Shown one piece after another: positions 1 through 10,812 of a stretch of DNA of 64,000 nt. The stretch spans positions 36,276,714 through 36,340,713 of the forward strand of contig NC_083592.1 of assembly GCF_027579695.1 (NCBI RefSeq), given 5' to 3'. The notes beneath the pieces were generated by a model, which was not told the DNA's origin, searched no databases, and saw only the letters and a program-made list of their open reading frames with translations. How positions within the stretch are numbered: the stretch's first letter is position 1; each line of letters opens with the position of its first letter. This DNA comes from Neoarius graeffei (lineage: Eukaryota; Chordata; Actinopteri; Siluriformes; Ariidae). The position numbers and the translations under genes are program-made.

Positions 1-897
1 ATTAGAAAATGGAAGACATACAAGACCACTGATAATCTCCCTCGATCTGGGGCTCCACGCAAGATCTTACCTCATGGGGTCAAAATGATCACAAGAACGG
101 TGAGCAAAAATCCCAGAACCACACGGGAGGACCTAGTGAATGACCTGCAGTGAGCTGGGACCAAAGTAACAAAGGCTACCATCAGTAACACACTACGCCG
201 CCAGGGACTCAAATCCTGCAGTGCCAGACATGTCCCCCTGCTTAAGCCAGTACATGTCCAGGCCCGTCTGAAGTTTGCTAGAGAGCATTTGGATGATCCA
301 GAAGAGGATTGGGAGAATGTCATATGGTCAGACGAAACCAAAATAGAACTTTTTGGTAAAAACTCAACTTGTCATGTTTGGAGGAGAAAGAATGCTGAGT
401 TGCATCCAAAGAACACCATACCTACTGTGAAGCATGGGGGTGGAAACATCATGCTTTGGGGCTGTTTTTCTGCAAAGGGACCAGGACGACTGATCCGTGT
501 AATGGAAAGAATGAATGGGGTCATATATCGTGAGATTTTGAGTGAAAACCTCCTTCCATCAGCAAGGGCATTGAAGATGAAACGTGGCTGGGTCTTTCAG
601 CATGACAATGATCCCAAACACACTGCCCGGGCAACGAAGGAGTGGCTTCGTAAGAAGCATTTCAAGGTCCTGGAGTGGCCTAGCCAGTCTCCAGATCTCA
701 ACCCCATAGAAAATCTTTGGAGGGGATTGAAAGTCCGTGTTGCCCAGCGACAGCCCCAAAACATCACTGCTCTAGAGGAGATCTGCATGGAGGAATGGGC
801 CAAAATACCAGCAACAGTGTGTGAAAGCCTTGTGAAGACTTACAGAAAATGTTTGACCTCTGTCATTGCCAACAAAGGGTATATAACAAAGTCTTGA
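1..897 (+). pseudogene. Tc1-like transposase, 5'-truncated by window edge, one nonsense codon
   Basis: Frame 1 is open from base 1 to the stop at 895-897 except for a TGA at 151-153, where an arginine CGA is the likely ancestor. The part before the TGA holds the second half of the paired helix-turn-helix region, with a [12 protein letters not shown] motif near bases 55-75. The catalytic DDE/D triad is visible as WSDETK (about 325), QHDNDPKHT (about 598) and DLNPIENLW (about 700), with the DD34E spacing of Tc1 elements. In an active element the protein would cut and paste the transposon at TA sites in the nucleus. With the internal stop this copy cannot make full-length protein. The missing N-terminus lies before position 1. 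Confidence 0.93.
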
Positions 898-1048
898 GAT
901 GAACTTTTGTTATTAACCAAATACTTATTTTCCACCATAATTTGCAAATAAATTCTTTAAAAATCAGACAGTGTGATTTCCTGGATTCTTTCCCCCCATT
1001 CTGTCTCTCATAGTTGAGGTATACCTATGATGAAAATTACAGGCCTCA
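1..1048 (+). mobile_element. Tc1/mariner element, 3' portion
   Basis: Downstream of the transposase stop comes an A/T-rich tail and then a 3' terminal segment (about 1014-1048, GAGGTATACCTATGATGAAA then ATTACAGGCCTC), which I recognise as the kind of terminal repeat found in fish Tc1-like elements. After 1048 the resemblance ends abruptly, so the outer 3' end looks truncated. The 5' end is outside the window. Confidence 0.75.
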
Positions 1049-2179
1049 GGGAAGTGATGACATGTTGCATATGCTACTCATCAACTTTGCTTGTGTATGA
1101 AGAGTGGTATACTGTAAGTGTAACAGCTAATAAAAGCACCTCAACACTCAGTTCCCCCAACACTGTTTTTAAAGCAGCGCCTGTATGATTGGGATCTTCA
1201 TATTTCAACATGTAGATACATCACCCTAGACACCGATGTTGTGACATGCAACTCCTCTAGTTACAGAACCCCGGCTCATAATGTAAAAAACACACATTGG
1301 CATGGCTTCATAACGGCTTCATTTGATTTGGTGTATTAAACAACCAAAGCTGGAATATTGAGGTGTCTTCTTTATGCCGATAATGTGGAATATCTGTATA
1401 AAAAGCTAATGTGAAACCACACTCATCTTGAAACATACGCTGATAGAGACTCATCATTCACAGGAGTTTACACCCCAGTCTTCCCACCTCAGCTCCTCCA
1501 CACACACCCTCTCCGCCCCTTGTCCATTTTTTTTAGCATTTTTTCTAAATTATGCAATGGGTGGAGATAAGCTCAGAGCTGGAGGTGAAGTTACACTTTA
1601 AAGTTTTAAAGCTTTTAGATTTGAAAAATAATTTATTAAAAAAAACAAATTTACCATCTCTTCTTTTCACATTTTACTGTCTGTGTACCGTGACATCCTT
1701 AACGGAATTAAACAAAAAAGGAAGTTTGGTACCTATAGAGATTCGCTCTGTTAGATTTAAAAAAAACAAAAAAAACCACCTATAATGTATTTGCAATGAC
1801 CTCAGTCTTATACGGTATTTATGCAGTGGATAACCTGTGGCACTGCAGGAGTCGAGCATTTTGTGACAATGCTCAGATTTCTGTGATTTAAAATTATCAA
1901 GAAGAACATCAGGACATAATGCCTGTGGGATCTTTCCAGGGCAATTAATGACCAGCACTATAATCCTAATGCAATTTGACAGGTTCCTGGAACAGAGGCT
2001 TTGGACAGAGTCTTGGGCAAGAGTCATGCAATCTGTGTAGAAAAGCAACATGAATCCTTGTTCATGGCAGTATTCACTCTGACTGTAGTTTTGACTCACA
2101 GCTGACTAAAGATTTTGGCCAACAGGTCCGAATGGCTCAGAACAATCCACGTAGCAATTTTTTTTCTTTTGTCCTTTAT
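1049..2179. other. No recognisable gene or repeat
   Basis: A/T-rich sequence with only short chance ORFs on both strands. I see no splice-compatible exon, tRNA-like head or terminal repeat. It lies in the part of iqgap2 downstream of exon 2 and is presumably intronic. Confidence 0.4.
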
Positions 2180-2183
2180 TTAA

Positions 2184-3258
2184 CCCTTTGATGCAAAACA
2201 TGGGTCAAAAGTGACCCGGCTGAGTTTTTATCTTCTATATCTTTGCAATAAATTAATTCCATCATTCAGTATTCAAGGTATTCCTCAATTAACTTGTTTT
2301 TGATCATCATACATCCTTATTTTATTTTTTCCTTTCTTACTTTTTGAATAAAATCCCTTTTTGTATCACTACCCTTCTAATGCACAACATGGGTCAAAAA
2401 CGACCTGCATTCATTTTCCAGGTTATTTCATGTATGGCTGAGTGTTTCTATGATATACTTTTGAAATAAATTCATTTTGTCATTTACTTTTCCAAATACG
2501 CAGTAAATATCTTGTTTTTGTTTAGCACAAATCATCATTTTTATTTTTCCTTTCTTAAGTTATGAACAAGCACAACTTTTGTAATTCTACATCAAGTTTA
2601 CACACATGGGTCAGAACCGACCCGCATGCATTTACTCCAGCGTTTGGTGGGAACTGTGAATTGTGCTTGTGTCAGACATTTCACAGCTCAGCACAGCGCC
2701 CTTTGCCCATCTAATACATGTAAGTAATGTTTTTCAATTGTTCTAACATTACCTTAGAAAAAAATTGATTATGTTTAGGTTACCTTGAGAGTGAGTAGAT
2801 TACTCGTCAGAAAGTTACAAGTAATTACTATTAGCTACCTAGCTGTTGACATATTCTACTTTAGTTAGCTAATTTTATTGTAGTTGGCTTAGCTAACTGC
2901 ATCGTTAATAAATAAATAATTGGCCCCATTCACTGCTAAAGTAATTACTTGAAACAAATTATTATTATAGTATTAAGACATTTAATTTTAAATCACACTT
3001 GGATGACCCATGTGTAGTAATATAAAAAGTATTCTTGTTCATAAAGTAGGAAAGAAAAAATTAAATTAATGATTTGTGGTAATTAAAAACAAGATATTTA
3101 AAGAATACTTGGAATATTCAATCATAAAATAAATTGTTTTCAAAAGATAGAGCAAAGAAAAACTCAGTCAGCATGAAATAACCTGGAAAATGAATGCGGG
3201 TCATTTTCGACCCATGTTGTGCATTAGAAGGGGTGCGCATATGTTTTGCATCAAAGGG
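2184..3258. mobile_element. piggyBac-like non-autonomous element, copy 1 (1075 bp)
   Basis: It is bounded by TTAA at 2180-2183 and 3259-3262. The ends read CCCTTTGATGCAAAACAT and its inverted complement ATGTTTTGCATCAAAGGG. CCC ends plus a TTAA duplication are characteristic of piggyBac. Inside, a motif of the type ATGGGTCAAAA(A/G)(C/T)GACC occurs four times, partly in inverted orientation near both ends (about 2205, 2388, 2605 and 3195-3220). There is no transposase ORF. A second copy lies at 54769-56231. Confidence 0.85.
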
Positions 3259-3265
3259 TTAAAAT

Positions 3266-4613
3266 CAGGGCTTTGAACCGGTTCAAGGAACGAAAACGAA
3301 AACCGGGAACTTTTTCTATTTCACATGGAACAGAAACGAAACCAGAAACTTTATTATTTTTTATGTTCCGGAACAGAAACGCTTATTAAAAATAATGGTA
3401 ACCGGTTAATACCGGTTTTTATTTCGTTCCTCAAAGTTTCCGTAGCCTACAAATAAAAAAGCCATTCTTCTCCTGCGCAAGTTTCTATGACCCGCTGGGG
3501 TTCACTTCCTGTGTGACGTTCGCTGACTGAATGGAGAGAGCGGGAGGGTGGACTACTATCACGTCTCCATTACTGAGTGTCTGAGCAAAGGAGAGCCTGA
3601 ACGATGCAACCTCCCTATTGGCTGTTTATTGGCTGTTTGTAAAAATGTATCAATTGTTGCCCTTCCCACGGGAATCATCGCGGGCTCGAGAGACGAGACC
3701 TGACGAGTTAGTTCGTTGGTAGCAGAACAAAATGTCTGGACACAAATCGGGTTTTCAGAAAAGGAAAGAAAATAAACGGAGGGTTGAAAATACAAAAAAG
3801 GAGGCAGAAAATGCAAAACAAGTTTTAAGGTAGGACAAATGGTTACTTTTTAAGGCAGCCCGCCGTGACTGCAGGCTTTCAGTTGCGTCATTGAATGGTT
3901 ACTTTTCTGAGGCAGCCCGCCGTGGCTGCCTGCAGGCTTATTTATTATAGCCCATTTAGTTAAAATAGTTGATATAAAATGTTTATAGTTATGTGATGGT
4001 TGTCCTGATTTAGACTGGTGGTTTTTTTTTTTTTTTTTTTGGGGGGGAAGGGTTGCGCGATGTTGCACCCGGGTCCAGATTAGGGCAGAACCGGCCCTGG
4101 CTACATTTCAGGTGTAGTTTGTTTTATGTATGTATGTACTTGCATAGATGTGTACTTGGTCTTCCAATATGGCGCCTAACAAAATCTCGTGGCGCAGTGA
4201 CGTCATGCAGTAGCCCTCTACAGGGCCTGACTAGCCTTTGGTAACACACTAAACGAATTATCTTTCATTTTTGGCACTTTTTCTGTTTGTGTAGATGGGA
4301 AGACATACTGAGAATCCAAATCACCAACATTTGAAATAATAATTGTTTTGAATTATTTCTTGTCTTATTTAATGAAGGTTGTAATAGAATTAGCCTACAT
4401 TTGGCTTAAGCTGGATGAGACAGAGACATAACTTTATAGCCATTTGTTAAACCGCTGACAGGGAACGTAATTAACCGTTCCGGGAACGAAATTTTTTTGT
4501 TCTAACCGGTTCGGGAACGTCTATTTAATGGTGGAACCCAAAACTGGAAACGTTAAAATTCCGTTTCTGTTCGGAACGAACCAATAGGAAAAAAATTCTG
4601 GTTCAAAGCCCTG
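3266..4613. mobile_element. hAT-type element (1348 bp) with transposase exon 1
   Basis: The terminal inverted repeats read CAGGGCTTTGAACCGGTTC at left and the complement of CAGGGCTTTGAACCAG at right. The right flank is ATTAAAAT (4614-4621). The left flank is TTTAAAAT once the piggyBac insertion at the TTAA is removed, so 7 of 8 bases agree, as expected for an 8-bp hAT duplication. The sub-terminal sequence is rich in GGAACG/CGTTCC motifs in both arms. A near-duplicate of about 45 bp (AGGCAGCCCGCCGTG) occurs at about 3853 and 3912. Confidence 0.8.
3732..3829 (+). pseudogene. First exon of a hAT transposase (basic N-terminus)
   Basis: ATG at 3732 opens a short lysine/arginine-rich reading frame beginning MSGHKSGFQKRKENKRR and ending at TTAAG followed by a GTAGGAC donor at 3829/3830. 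The SG.QKRK.KR start is a familiar beginning of teleost hAT transposases with a TTF-type zinc finger. The catalytic domain is absent from the 1348-bp element, so only exon 1 remains. It is too short for routine ORF calling. Confidence 0.6.
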
Positions 4614-5139
4614 ATTAAAATACAACTGACATCTGATAATGCACTAATCTCTTTATTCAAATCAGTATGGCGTATTTAAAATACTCTGAACTCCAGCAGG
4701 CACGAGCTGTCATCAAAGGCTGGAGACCAAAAACTGGGACACAAAAGACACTGACTGAAGCATTTTGAGAAAGTTTTGAACAACTTGGTAACTGTTTTTG
4801 ATACTGAGGACAAAAATGACATCATAAAGGATTATTAAAAATATTAAATACTAAAAATAATATTTTTATATTATTAACCCCTTGGCTGCCACCCATAATT
4901 AATTGTAATGTGCTGGGCATATAGGACAAAATACAGTAGATCAAAATTGGGATATTTTGATAATCTTTCTCTAACTTGTTCAGAACTTTATATTTTTAAT
5001 ATTTGTATAGAAAAGTCACAAAAACACTGTTGTAGAGTAAAAATAACTTTAGTAATCAAAAACAACAAGACAACGGGTCTTGTCAATGAGAACCTGTCCA
5101 TAAACATGAATTACTAGTACTTGAAAACACAATGTACAC
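4614..5139. other. No recognisable gene or repeat
   Basis: A/T-rich and without convincing ORFs or terminal repeats. It holds the right-hand 8-bp duplication of the upstream hAT (4614-4621) and otherwise nothing I can name. Confidence 0.35.
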
Positions 5140-5628
5140 CAAGGATCCATGTAGTCCAAGTAACTGGGTACCATTTTTATGACCCGACCATGAATAGAAC
5201 TCGCAATCTCCCGATCAAGAGGCAGACACACTAACCACTAGGCCAACTCGCAGTAATGTACCACTCTGAAGTAAAAGTACCACTGTGAAGTAAAAGTACT
5301 GTGCCATGTAAGGTACATAAGAGGAGGTGTTTATGACTAGCAGCATACAGTACATCATAAGAGTCAAAGAGTCCCATATACATTTTTCGTACATACGTTG
5401 GGGAGTGCCTATTAGAGAGCACACTCTGCCTAGGCCGTTGGCATGGTGAGGTAGGGTGGCCAATTCCTTTCCTCGCTGCCTTTAACTTCCCCAGTTTTTC
5501 CACCAGGTCCCCATTCACTGCTGGGTGGACAGGAGGCGAGCCCCAGATCACCGTCCGAGGCGAGGCTCGAACCGGGACCATTCGCTTGGCGGTCAAGCAC
5601 TCTAACCACTTGGCCACCTCGCCTCTAC
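5140..5628 (-). repeat. Two tRNA-derived SINE heads, minus strand
   Basis: Read on the minus strand, 5628-5530 has a tRNA-like head: GTGGCCAAGTGGTTAGAGTG (A-box) and GGTTCGAGCC (B-box). A second head at 5252-5170 reads GTTGGCCTAGTGGTTAGTGT with a degenerate B-box GAGTTCTATTC. Both have internal RNA polymerase III promoter geometry but no intact acceptor stem, so they are SINEs and not tRNA genes. The stretch between them is the body of the first SINE. Confidence 0.6.
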
Positions 5629-5708
5629 GTCATAAGGCACATCGGTAAAATATTTCATGACGTACGTGACTCGTCCAAGGGCATTGATGGGGTTAATATT
5701 AATATGAT

Positions 5709-6105
5709 CGGCACGATGGTGTAATGGTTAGTACTGTCTCTTCACAGCAAGAAGGTTCTGGGTTCGAGCCCAGTGGCTGACGGGGGCCTTTCTGTTCCTC
5801 CGGGTGCTCCAGTTTCCCCCACAGTCCAAAGACATGTGGTTTGGTTAACATGGGGCAGCCATGGCCTGAAGTTGGGCTGAAGTGCCATTGAGCAAGGGCA
5901 TCCAAACCACAACTGCTCCCTGGGTGTTGTAGCATAGCTGCCCACTGCTCTGCGTACTGTATGTGTGTGTGCTCATTGCTCACTTGTGTGTGCATGTGTG
6001 TGTTTACTGTTTCAGATGGGTTAAATGCAGAGGTTAAATTTCACTGTGTGCTTAAGTCTGTGCTTGAGTGTACATGTGACAAACAAAGGCTTCTTGGCTT
6101 CTTCT
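5709..6105 (+). repeat. tRNA-derived SINE with the 'AAATAAAGGCTTCTT' type tail
   Basis: The tRNA-like head (GGTGTAATGGTTAGTACTG, then GGGTTCGAGCCC) and central block (CCCCCACAGTCCAAAGACATG) match the main SINE of this window. The 3' half is different: GAGCAAGGGCATCCAAACC, ACTGCTCCCTGGGTG, GGGTTAAATGCAGAGGTTAAA and ACAAACAAAGGCTTCTT. The only close relative here is 32583-32942. A deletion removed part of the block after the head. Confidence 0.8.
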
Positions 6106-6584
6106 TAAAAAAAGAAGAAAAATTAGCCAAAAATAGGCAAAGATTTGAATGTCTAATTGCTTCTTGATGCACTGAGAGTGAAAATAGAGCAGATAAATAT
6201 GTTGCAAAGGTCTGAAGTCTTGTTGTACTTCATGAAAGAAGATGAGATCAGTTCCCAGTGCAAGACTGGAGAATCTAGGTGAAACATACCACAGCCGAAC
6301 ACGGGAACACACAGCTGACCGATCAGCTTTCTGACCTTTGCAAGAGAATGTTAGCTACGATTACATTTGTGAGTGTGAAAACCTGTTTGGCTTCAGCAGC
6401 TAGCAGTGAAACTAGTATTTATCACTGAAACTATCTTGTTGGTTGGTTAATGTATTGATCCATACCTACTCATTTATTCTCTGTGGTTTTCTTAAATGAG
6501 GCCTGTTAACCACAATGTGATGTTCTGGTCTATGTTGTAGGAGGCAGTATAAATGTATTTTTAAAAGACCTTTTTTTTTTTAAA

Positions 6585-6673
<89 letters not shown>
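6585..6673. repeat. (TA)n microsatellite
   Basis: About 85 bp of uninterrupted TA dinucleotide. A shorter (TA)n tract lies at 10771-10801. Confidence 0.98.
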
Positions 6674-6676
<3 letters not shown>

Positions 6677-6699
6677 ACTGCTAATAAATACAGGATATT

Positions 6700-8140
6700 A
6701 CTGTACATGGTGGCGGAAAGATATTAAGTTTATCTTCAAGTGGTGCATATGTATTTCATGAGGTCGCTTCACTCGCTCATGAAATATATATTTGCCACTT
6801 GAAAAATCTATATTTATATTCTTCCTACACACACACACATTATTTCCATGGAATAAAAACATGTATTCTGTTCCCTTTTAGTGGGTTTACTGATAGCTTG
6901 CAATATTCTTATCATATCGCTTATCCTACGTGTATTACGCCACTCTCCCCAATGGAGAATGAGCATGCAATATTGTTATAATATTGCACGTTGTCAAGAC
7001 AACACGACATCACACACGAAGATCCAATGACAAAACTTTTCTGTTGTGCATGCGCACAATCATTTCTTTGTCTTCATATCTTCGCACTGCCTTGTAATAT
7101 TAATTTTATTATAGAGACACATCCAAAAAAAATCCGCAAGTTAATCGAAAGAATTTTAATTTTGAACTGGGTCGCCATTTTGGCAACGTGCATTTAGTCA
7201 GTGGGAAAACACTGGGAGTGAAATATATTGGGAATTATTATACATACAGGCCACCTTTTCCATGGAATAAAAACATGTATTCTGTTCCCTTCTAGTGGGT
7301 TTACTGAAAGCATGCAATATTCTTATCATATCGCTTATCCTATCCATAGGGCACAATCATTTCTTTGTCGGCCGGGAGAGAGAGAAGTTGGGGTTAATTC
7401 AGTGCTAGGTTTAAGCACCAAATAAATAAACTGAAAACTGAAACTAAAGACGTGTTGAACACCCGAAAGGCTACCAAAACTTCATTATAAATTCTTCATG
7501 CATATTTACAAGAGAAAAACATGTCAACGGACATCGAAAAACTGGAAAAAAGAGACATCGGAGATGTAAAACTTCTGTGCTAGTGAGTGACTGACAGTTT
7601 GTACACAAACATGACCGCGCGGTTTGCTTCATTAAAAGCGGAAGATTTAAAATGAAAGATGCGCCGAACACCCGGAAGGCTATCAAAACTTCAATGGATA
7701 TTCTTCATGCATATTTACAGGAGAAAAACATACCAAGGGACATAAAAAAAAACTGGAAAAGAGAGCAAGCGTGGAAATATAAAGTTTTACTTGGAGGTGA
7801 GGAAAAGTGACAGAGACTTTTACAAGAGGACGTCACTCGTGGACTTCACTCAGCAAAGCCCTTTTGTTCTGAACAACTGCAATGTAACAATTAACTACGA
7901 CCAAAAGTAACTTTGAACTTGAACCGTCAACCTGTATATCGCTTGTATCTAAGTTGGGTTGTTGTTCAGGCTTTTTGGACTTGTACCATTTTTATTGTTA
8001 GAACTTTGACTTTGTACATGTACACTGGATTGACAGAACATTGAATTACATTCAATCAGAATCAGCATTCAATATTGGTAAGTTACCACCCTGTTCTTAA
8101 CTTTTTGTAAAATCTATAATTGTTCCATCGAGTGTGTATG

Positions 8141-8174
<34 letters not shown>

Positions 8175-8448
8175 TTGGCTGTTTTTTTTTCGTGGTATAT
8201 CAGATATATTCCATTCAGCTACGCATCTTCGACTTGTTCAATATCATGCTAGCTGAATGGAATACATCTGATATACCACTCAAAGCCAGCCAATATTATT
8301 TAAATATGTCACTCAGATCCATTACGTGTTTTGTATGAAAAATACAAGTCTCATATTTCTCAGTAAAACACTCGTGTCCATATAATAATATTATGATTTA
8401 TTATATAGACACAAGTGTTTTACTGGGAAATACGTCAGTAAATATGAG
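6700..8448. repeat. Unclassified composite repeat, copy A
   Basis: It contains the block CCATGGAATAAAAACATGTATTCTGTTCCC...CTTATCATATCGCTTATCC twice (6846-6930 and 7259-7341). It also has a segment ending in GGCACAATCATTTCTTTGTC that recurs at 33140. Related blocks occur at 32940-33850 (same strand) and 49010-49400 (opposite strand). The right part carries a hairpin at 8192-8279 (GTGGTATATCAGATAT against ATATCTGATATACCAC, roughly) and another at about 8350-8455. I cannot assign a superfamily. No long ORF is conserved between copies. Confidence 0.6.
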
Positions 8449-8469
8449 ATACATCCAGGATAATAACAT

Positions 8470-8822
8470 CCATTCATCCATAGCCGCTTATCCTGTCCTA
8501 CAGGGTTGCGGGCAAGGTGGAGCCTATCCCAGCTGACTATGGGTGAGAGGCGGGGTACACCCTGGACAAGTCGCCAGATCATCGCAGGGCTGACACAGAG
8601 ACAAACAACAATTCACACTCACATCTACGGTCAATTTAGAGCCACCAATCAGCATGTCTTTGGACTGTGGGGGAAACCAGAGCACCCAGAGGAAACCCAC
8701 GCAGACATGGGGAGAACATGCAAACTCCACACAGAAAGGCCCTTGTCGGCCGCTGGGGCTCAAACCCAGGACCTTCTTGCTGTGAGGCGACAATGCTAAC
8801 CACTACACCACTGTGCCGCCCT
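8470..8822 (-). repeat. Main SINE family, minus strand (CATCCATTC tail)
   Basis: Full-length from the 3' tail at left to the head at right (GGCGGCACAGTGGTGTAGTGG on the minus strand). It is flanked by GGATAATAACAT (8458-8469) and GGATATTAACAT (8823-8834), a target duplication with one mismatch. It lies inside the composite repeat. Confidence 0.9.
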
Positions 8823-8950
8823 GGATATTAACATATTTTCTAATAACCTTATTAGTGAGGAAATTGATTAATTGTTTTGATAAATTTGGGTACTTTTTGT
8901 TTGTGAATGTGTCTATATAATAAAAAGAACATCAGACGTTGGCTTGAAGA

Positions 8951-9326
8951 TCTCATCTCATCTCATTATCTCTAGCCGCTTTATCCTTCTACAGGGTCGC
9001 AGGCAAGCTGGAGCCTATCCCAGCTGACTACGGGCGAAAGGCGGGGTACACCCTGGACAAGTCGCCAGGTCATCACAGGGCTGACACATAGACACAGACA
9101 ACCATTCACACTCACATTCACACCTACGGTCAATTTAGAGCCACCAGTTAACCTAACCTGCATGTCTTTGGACTGTGGGGGAAACCGGAGCACCCGGAGG
9201 AAACCCACACGGACACGGGGAGAACATGCAAACTCTGCACAGAAAGGCCCTCGCCGGCCACGGGGCTCGAACCCGGACCTTCTTGCTGTGAGGCGACAGC
9301 GCTAACCACCACACCACCGTGCCGCC
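8951..9326 (-). repeat. Main SINE family, minus strand (GAGAT tail)
   Basis: A near-consensus copy with a (CTCAT)n-complement tail. It is flanked by an exact 11-bp duplication TGGCTTGAAGA at 8940-8950 and 9327-9337. Confidence 0.93.
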
Positions 9327-9337
9327 TGGCTTGAAGA

Positions 9338-10395
9338 CATGAAGTTTATCTTCTCATGTTGAAAAACTCATTTTTCATATGAAATACATCACGGATCTGA
9401 GTGACATGTTCATCGAAACTGAGAGGCTCTGGTTGAAATCATGGATTCCCTGAGGTGACTGGCATAGTACTGTTTTGTGAGGGGTGCAGCCCTGAAGAAA
9501 CTAATACTATGCCAGTCAGCGAAGAGAATCCATAATTACTGGTGCCTCTCAGTGCAGGGTGTATTAGATTGATGATTATCTCTCATCAAAAACTTCCAAA
9601 CTAAAATTCCAAACTCTTCATAATTCACTTCAGCAGGATTGCAATATTCCTTCAAGATGGCTAATCCATACTTTATTTATTTCGTATTCTCACTATCAGT
9701 TGATTCTATCAAATCCTCATCGTCTATGAGATTGAATTTCCGCATAAGCTCACTGGAGGCAGCCATGTTTCTTGTTTATATTGGCACGACCTTCGATCTG
9801 CACATGTGCAATGTACCATGCTATCACCTGCTTCACGAGGCATGATCATGATACGCAGATCTACACACACAGGAATGCTCGTGGAGTCACAGCTGTAACT
9901 CGAATCGGCTGTGTTGCTTGAAATTATGACGTCAGTTCATGGTATATCCAGGATATACCATGACTGACTCACACCGTATCCTTTTTTTAACTTTTGACGT
10001 CACGAGATACATTGCTTAATCAATGCTGGAACTATTTTGTCACGTGAGCCGTCCTTGGCCAATCCCTGCACGGGAATTTTTTGACAAGTGACATATTTCC
10101 TGATATTTCACTCCGATGATATCACTCCCAGTGTTTTCCTGCTGCTGACTAGGCATGTGTTGTCAAAATGGTGAACAGGTTCAAAATTAAAATTCTTTTG
10201 ATTAACTTGTGCATTTTTGTGGATGTGTCCATACTGTATAATATAAAAAGAACATTACACAGTTGTGCTAAAATATGAAGTTGATCTTCTCATAGTGAAA
10301 ATATTTTCACTCATTCACTTTGCTCACTCGTGAATGTGTTCACCACTCAAAGGTAAACTTCATACCATCGTGCAACCATGTAATATCATGTATAT
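9338..10395. repeat. Right part of composite repeat copy A
   Basis: The sequence continues motifs seen left of the SINEs: TCATGAAATA/TTCATATGAAATAC blocks, CACTCATTCACTTTGCTCACTCGTGAA, and ends resembling 6760-6800. A perfect 25-bp palindrome CATGGTATATC-CAG-GATATACCATG sits at 9939-9963. No coding sequence is recognised. Confidence 0.45.
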
Positions 10396-10769
10396 GGGCG
10401 ACGTGGTGGTGTAGTGGTTAGCGCTGTCGTCTCACAGCAAGAAGGTCTGGGTTCGAGCCCCATGGCCGGCGAGGGCCTTTCTGTGCGGAGTTTGCATGTT
10501 CTCCCCGTGTCCGCGTGGGTTTCCTCCGGGTGCTCCGGTTTCCCCCACAGTCCAAAGACATGCAGGTTAGGTTAACTGGTGGCTCTAAATTGACCGTAGG
10601 TGTGAATGTGAGTGTGAATGGTTGTCTGTGTCTATGTGTCAGCCCTGTGATGACCTGGCGACTTGTCCAGGGTGTACCCCGCCTTTCGCCCGTAGTCAGC
10701 TGGGATAGGCTCCAGCTTGCCTGCGACCCTGTAGAACAGGATAAAGCAGCTAGAGATAATGAGATGAGA

Positions 10770-10770
<1 letters not shown>
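10396..10770 (+). repeat. Main SINE family, plus strand
   Basis: A good reference copy. The tRNA-derived head (TGGTGTAGTGGTTAGCGCTG A-box; GGGTTCGAGCCCC B-box) is followed by a conserved body (GTTTGCATGTTCTCCCCGTG; CCCCCACAGTCCAAAGACAT; GGTGTGAATGTGAGTGTGAA; GCTGGGATAGGCTCCAGC) and an ATAATGAGATGAGATGA tail. It is transcribed by Pol III and mobilised in trans by a LINE (family knowledge). ORFs in this block, on either strand, are translations of the SINE and not genes. Confidence 0.93.
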
Positions 10771-10809
<39 letters not shown>

Positions 10810-10812
10810 AAC

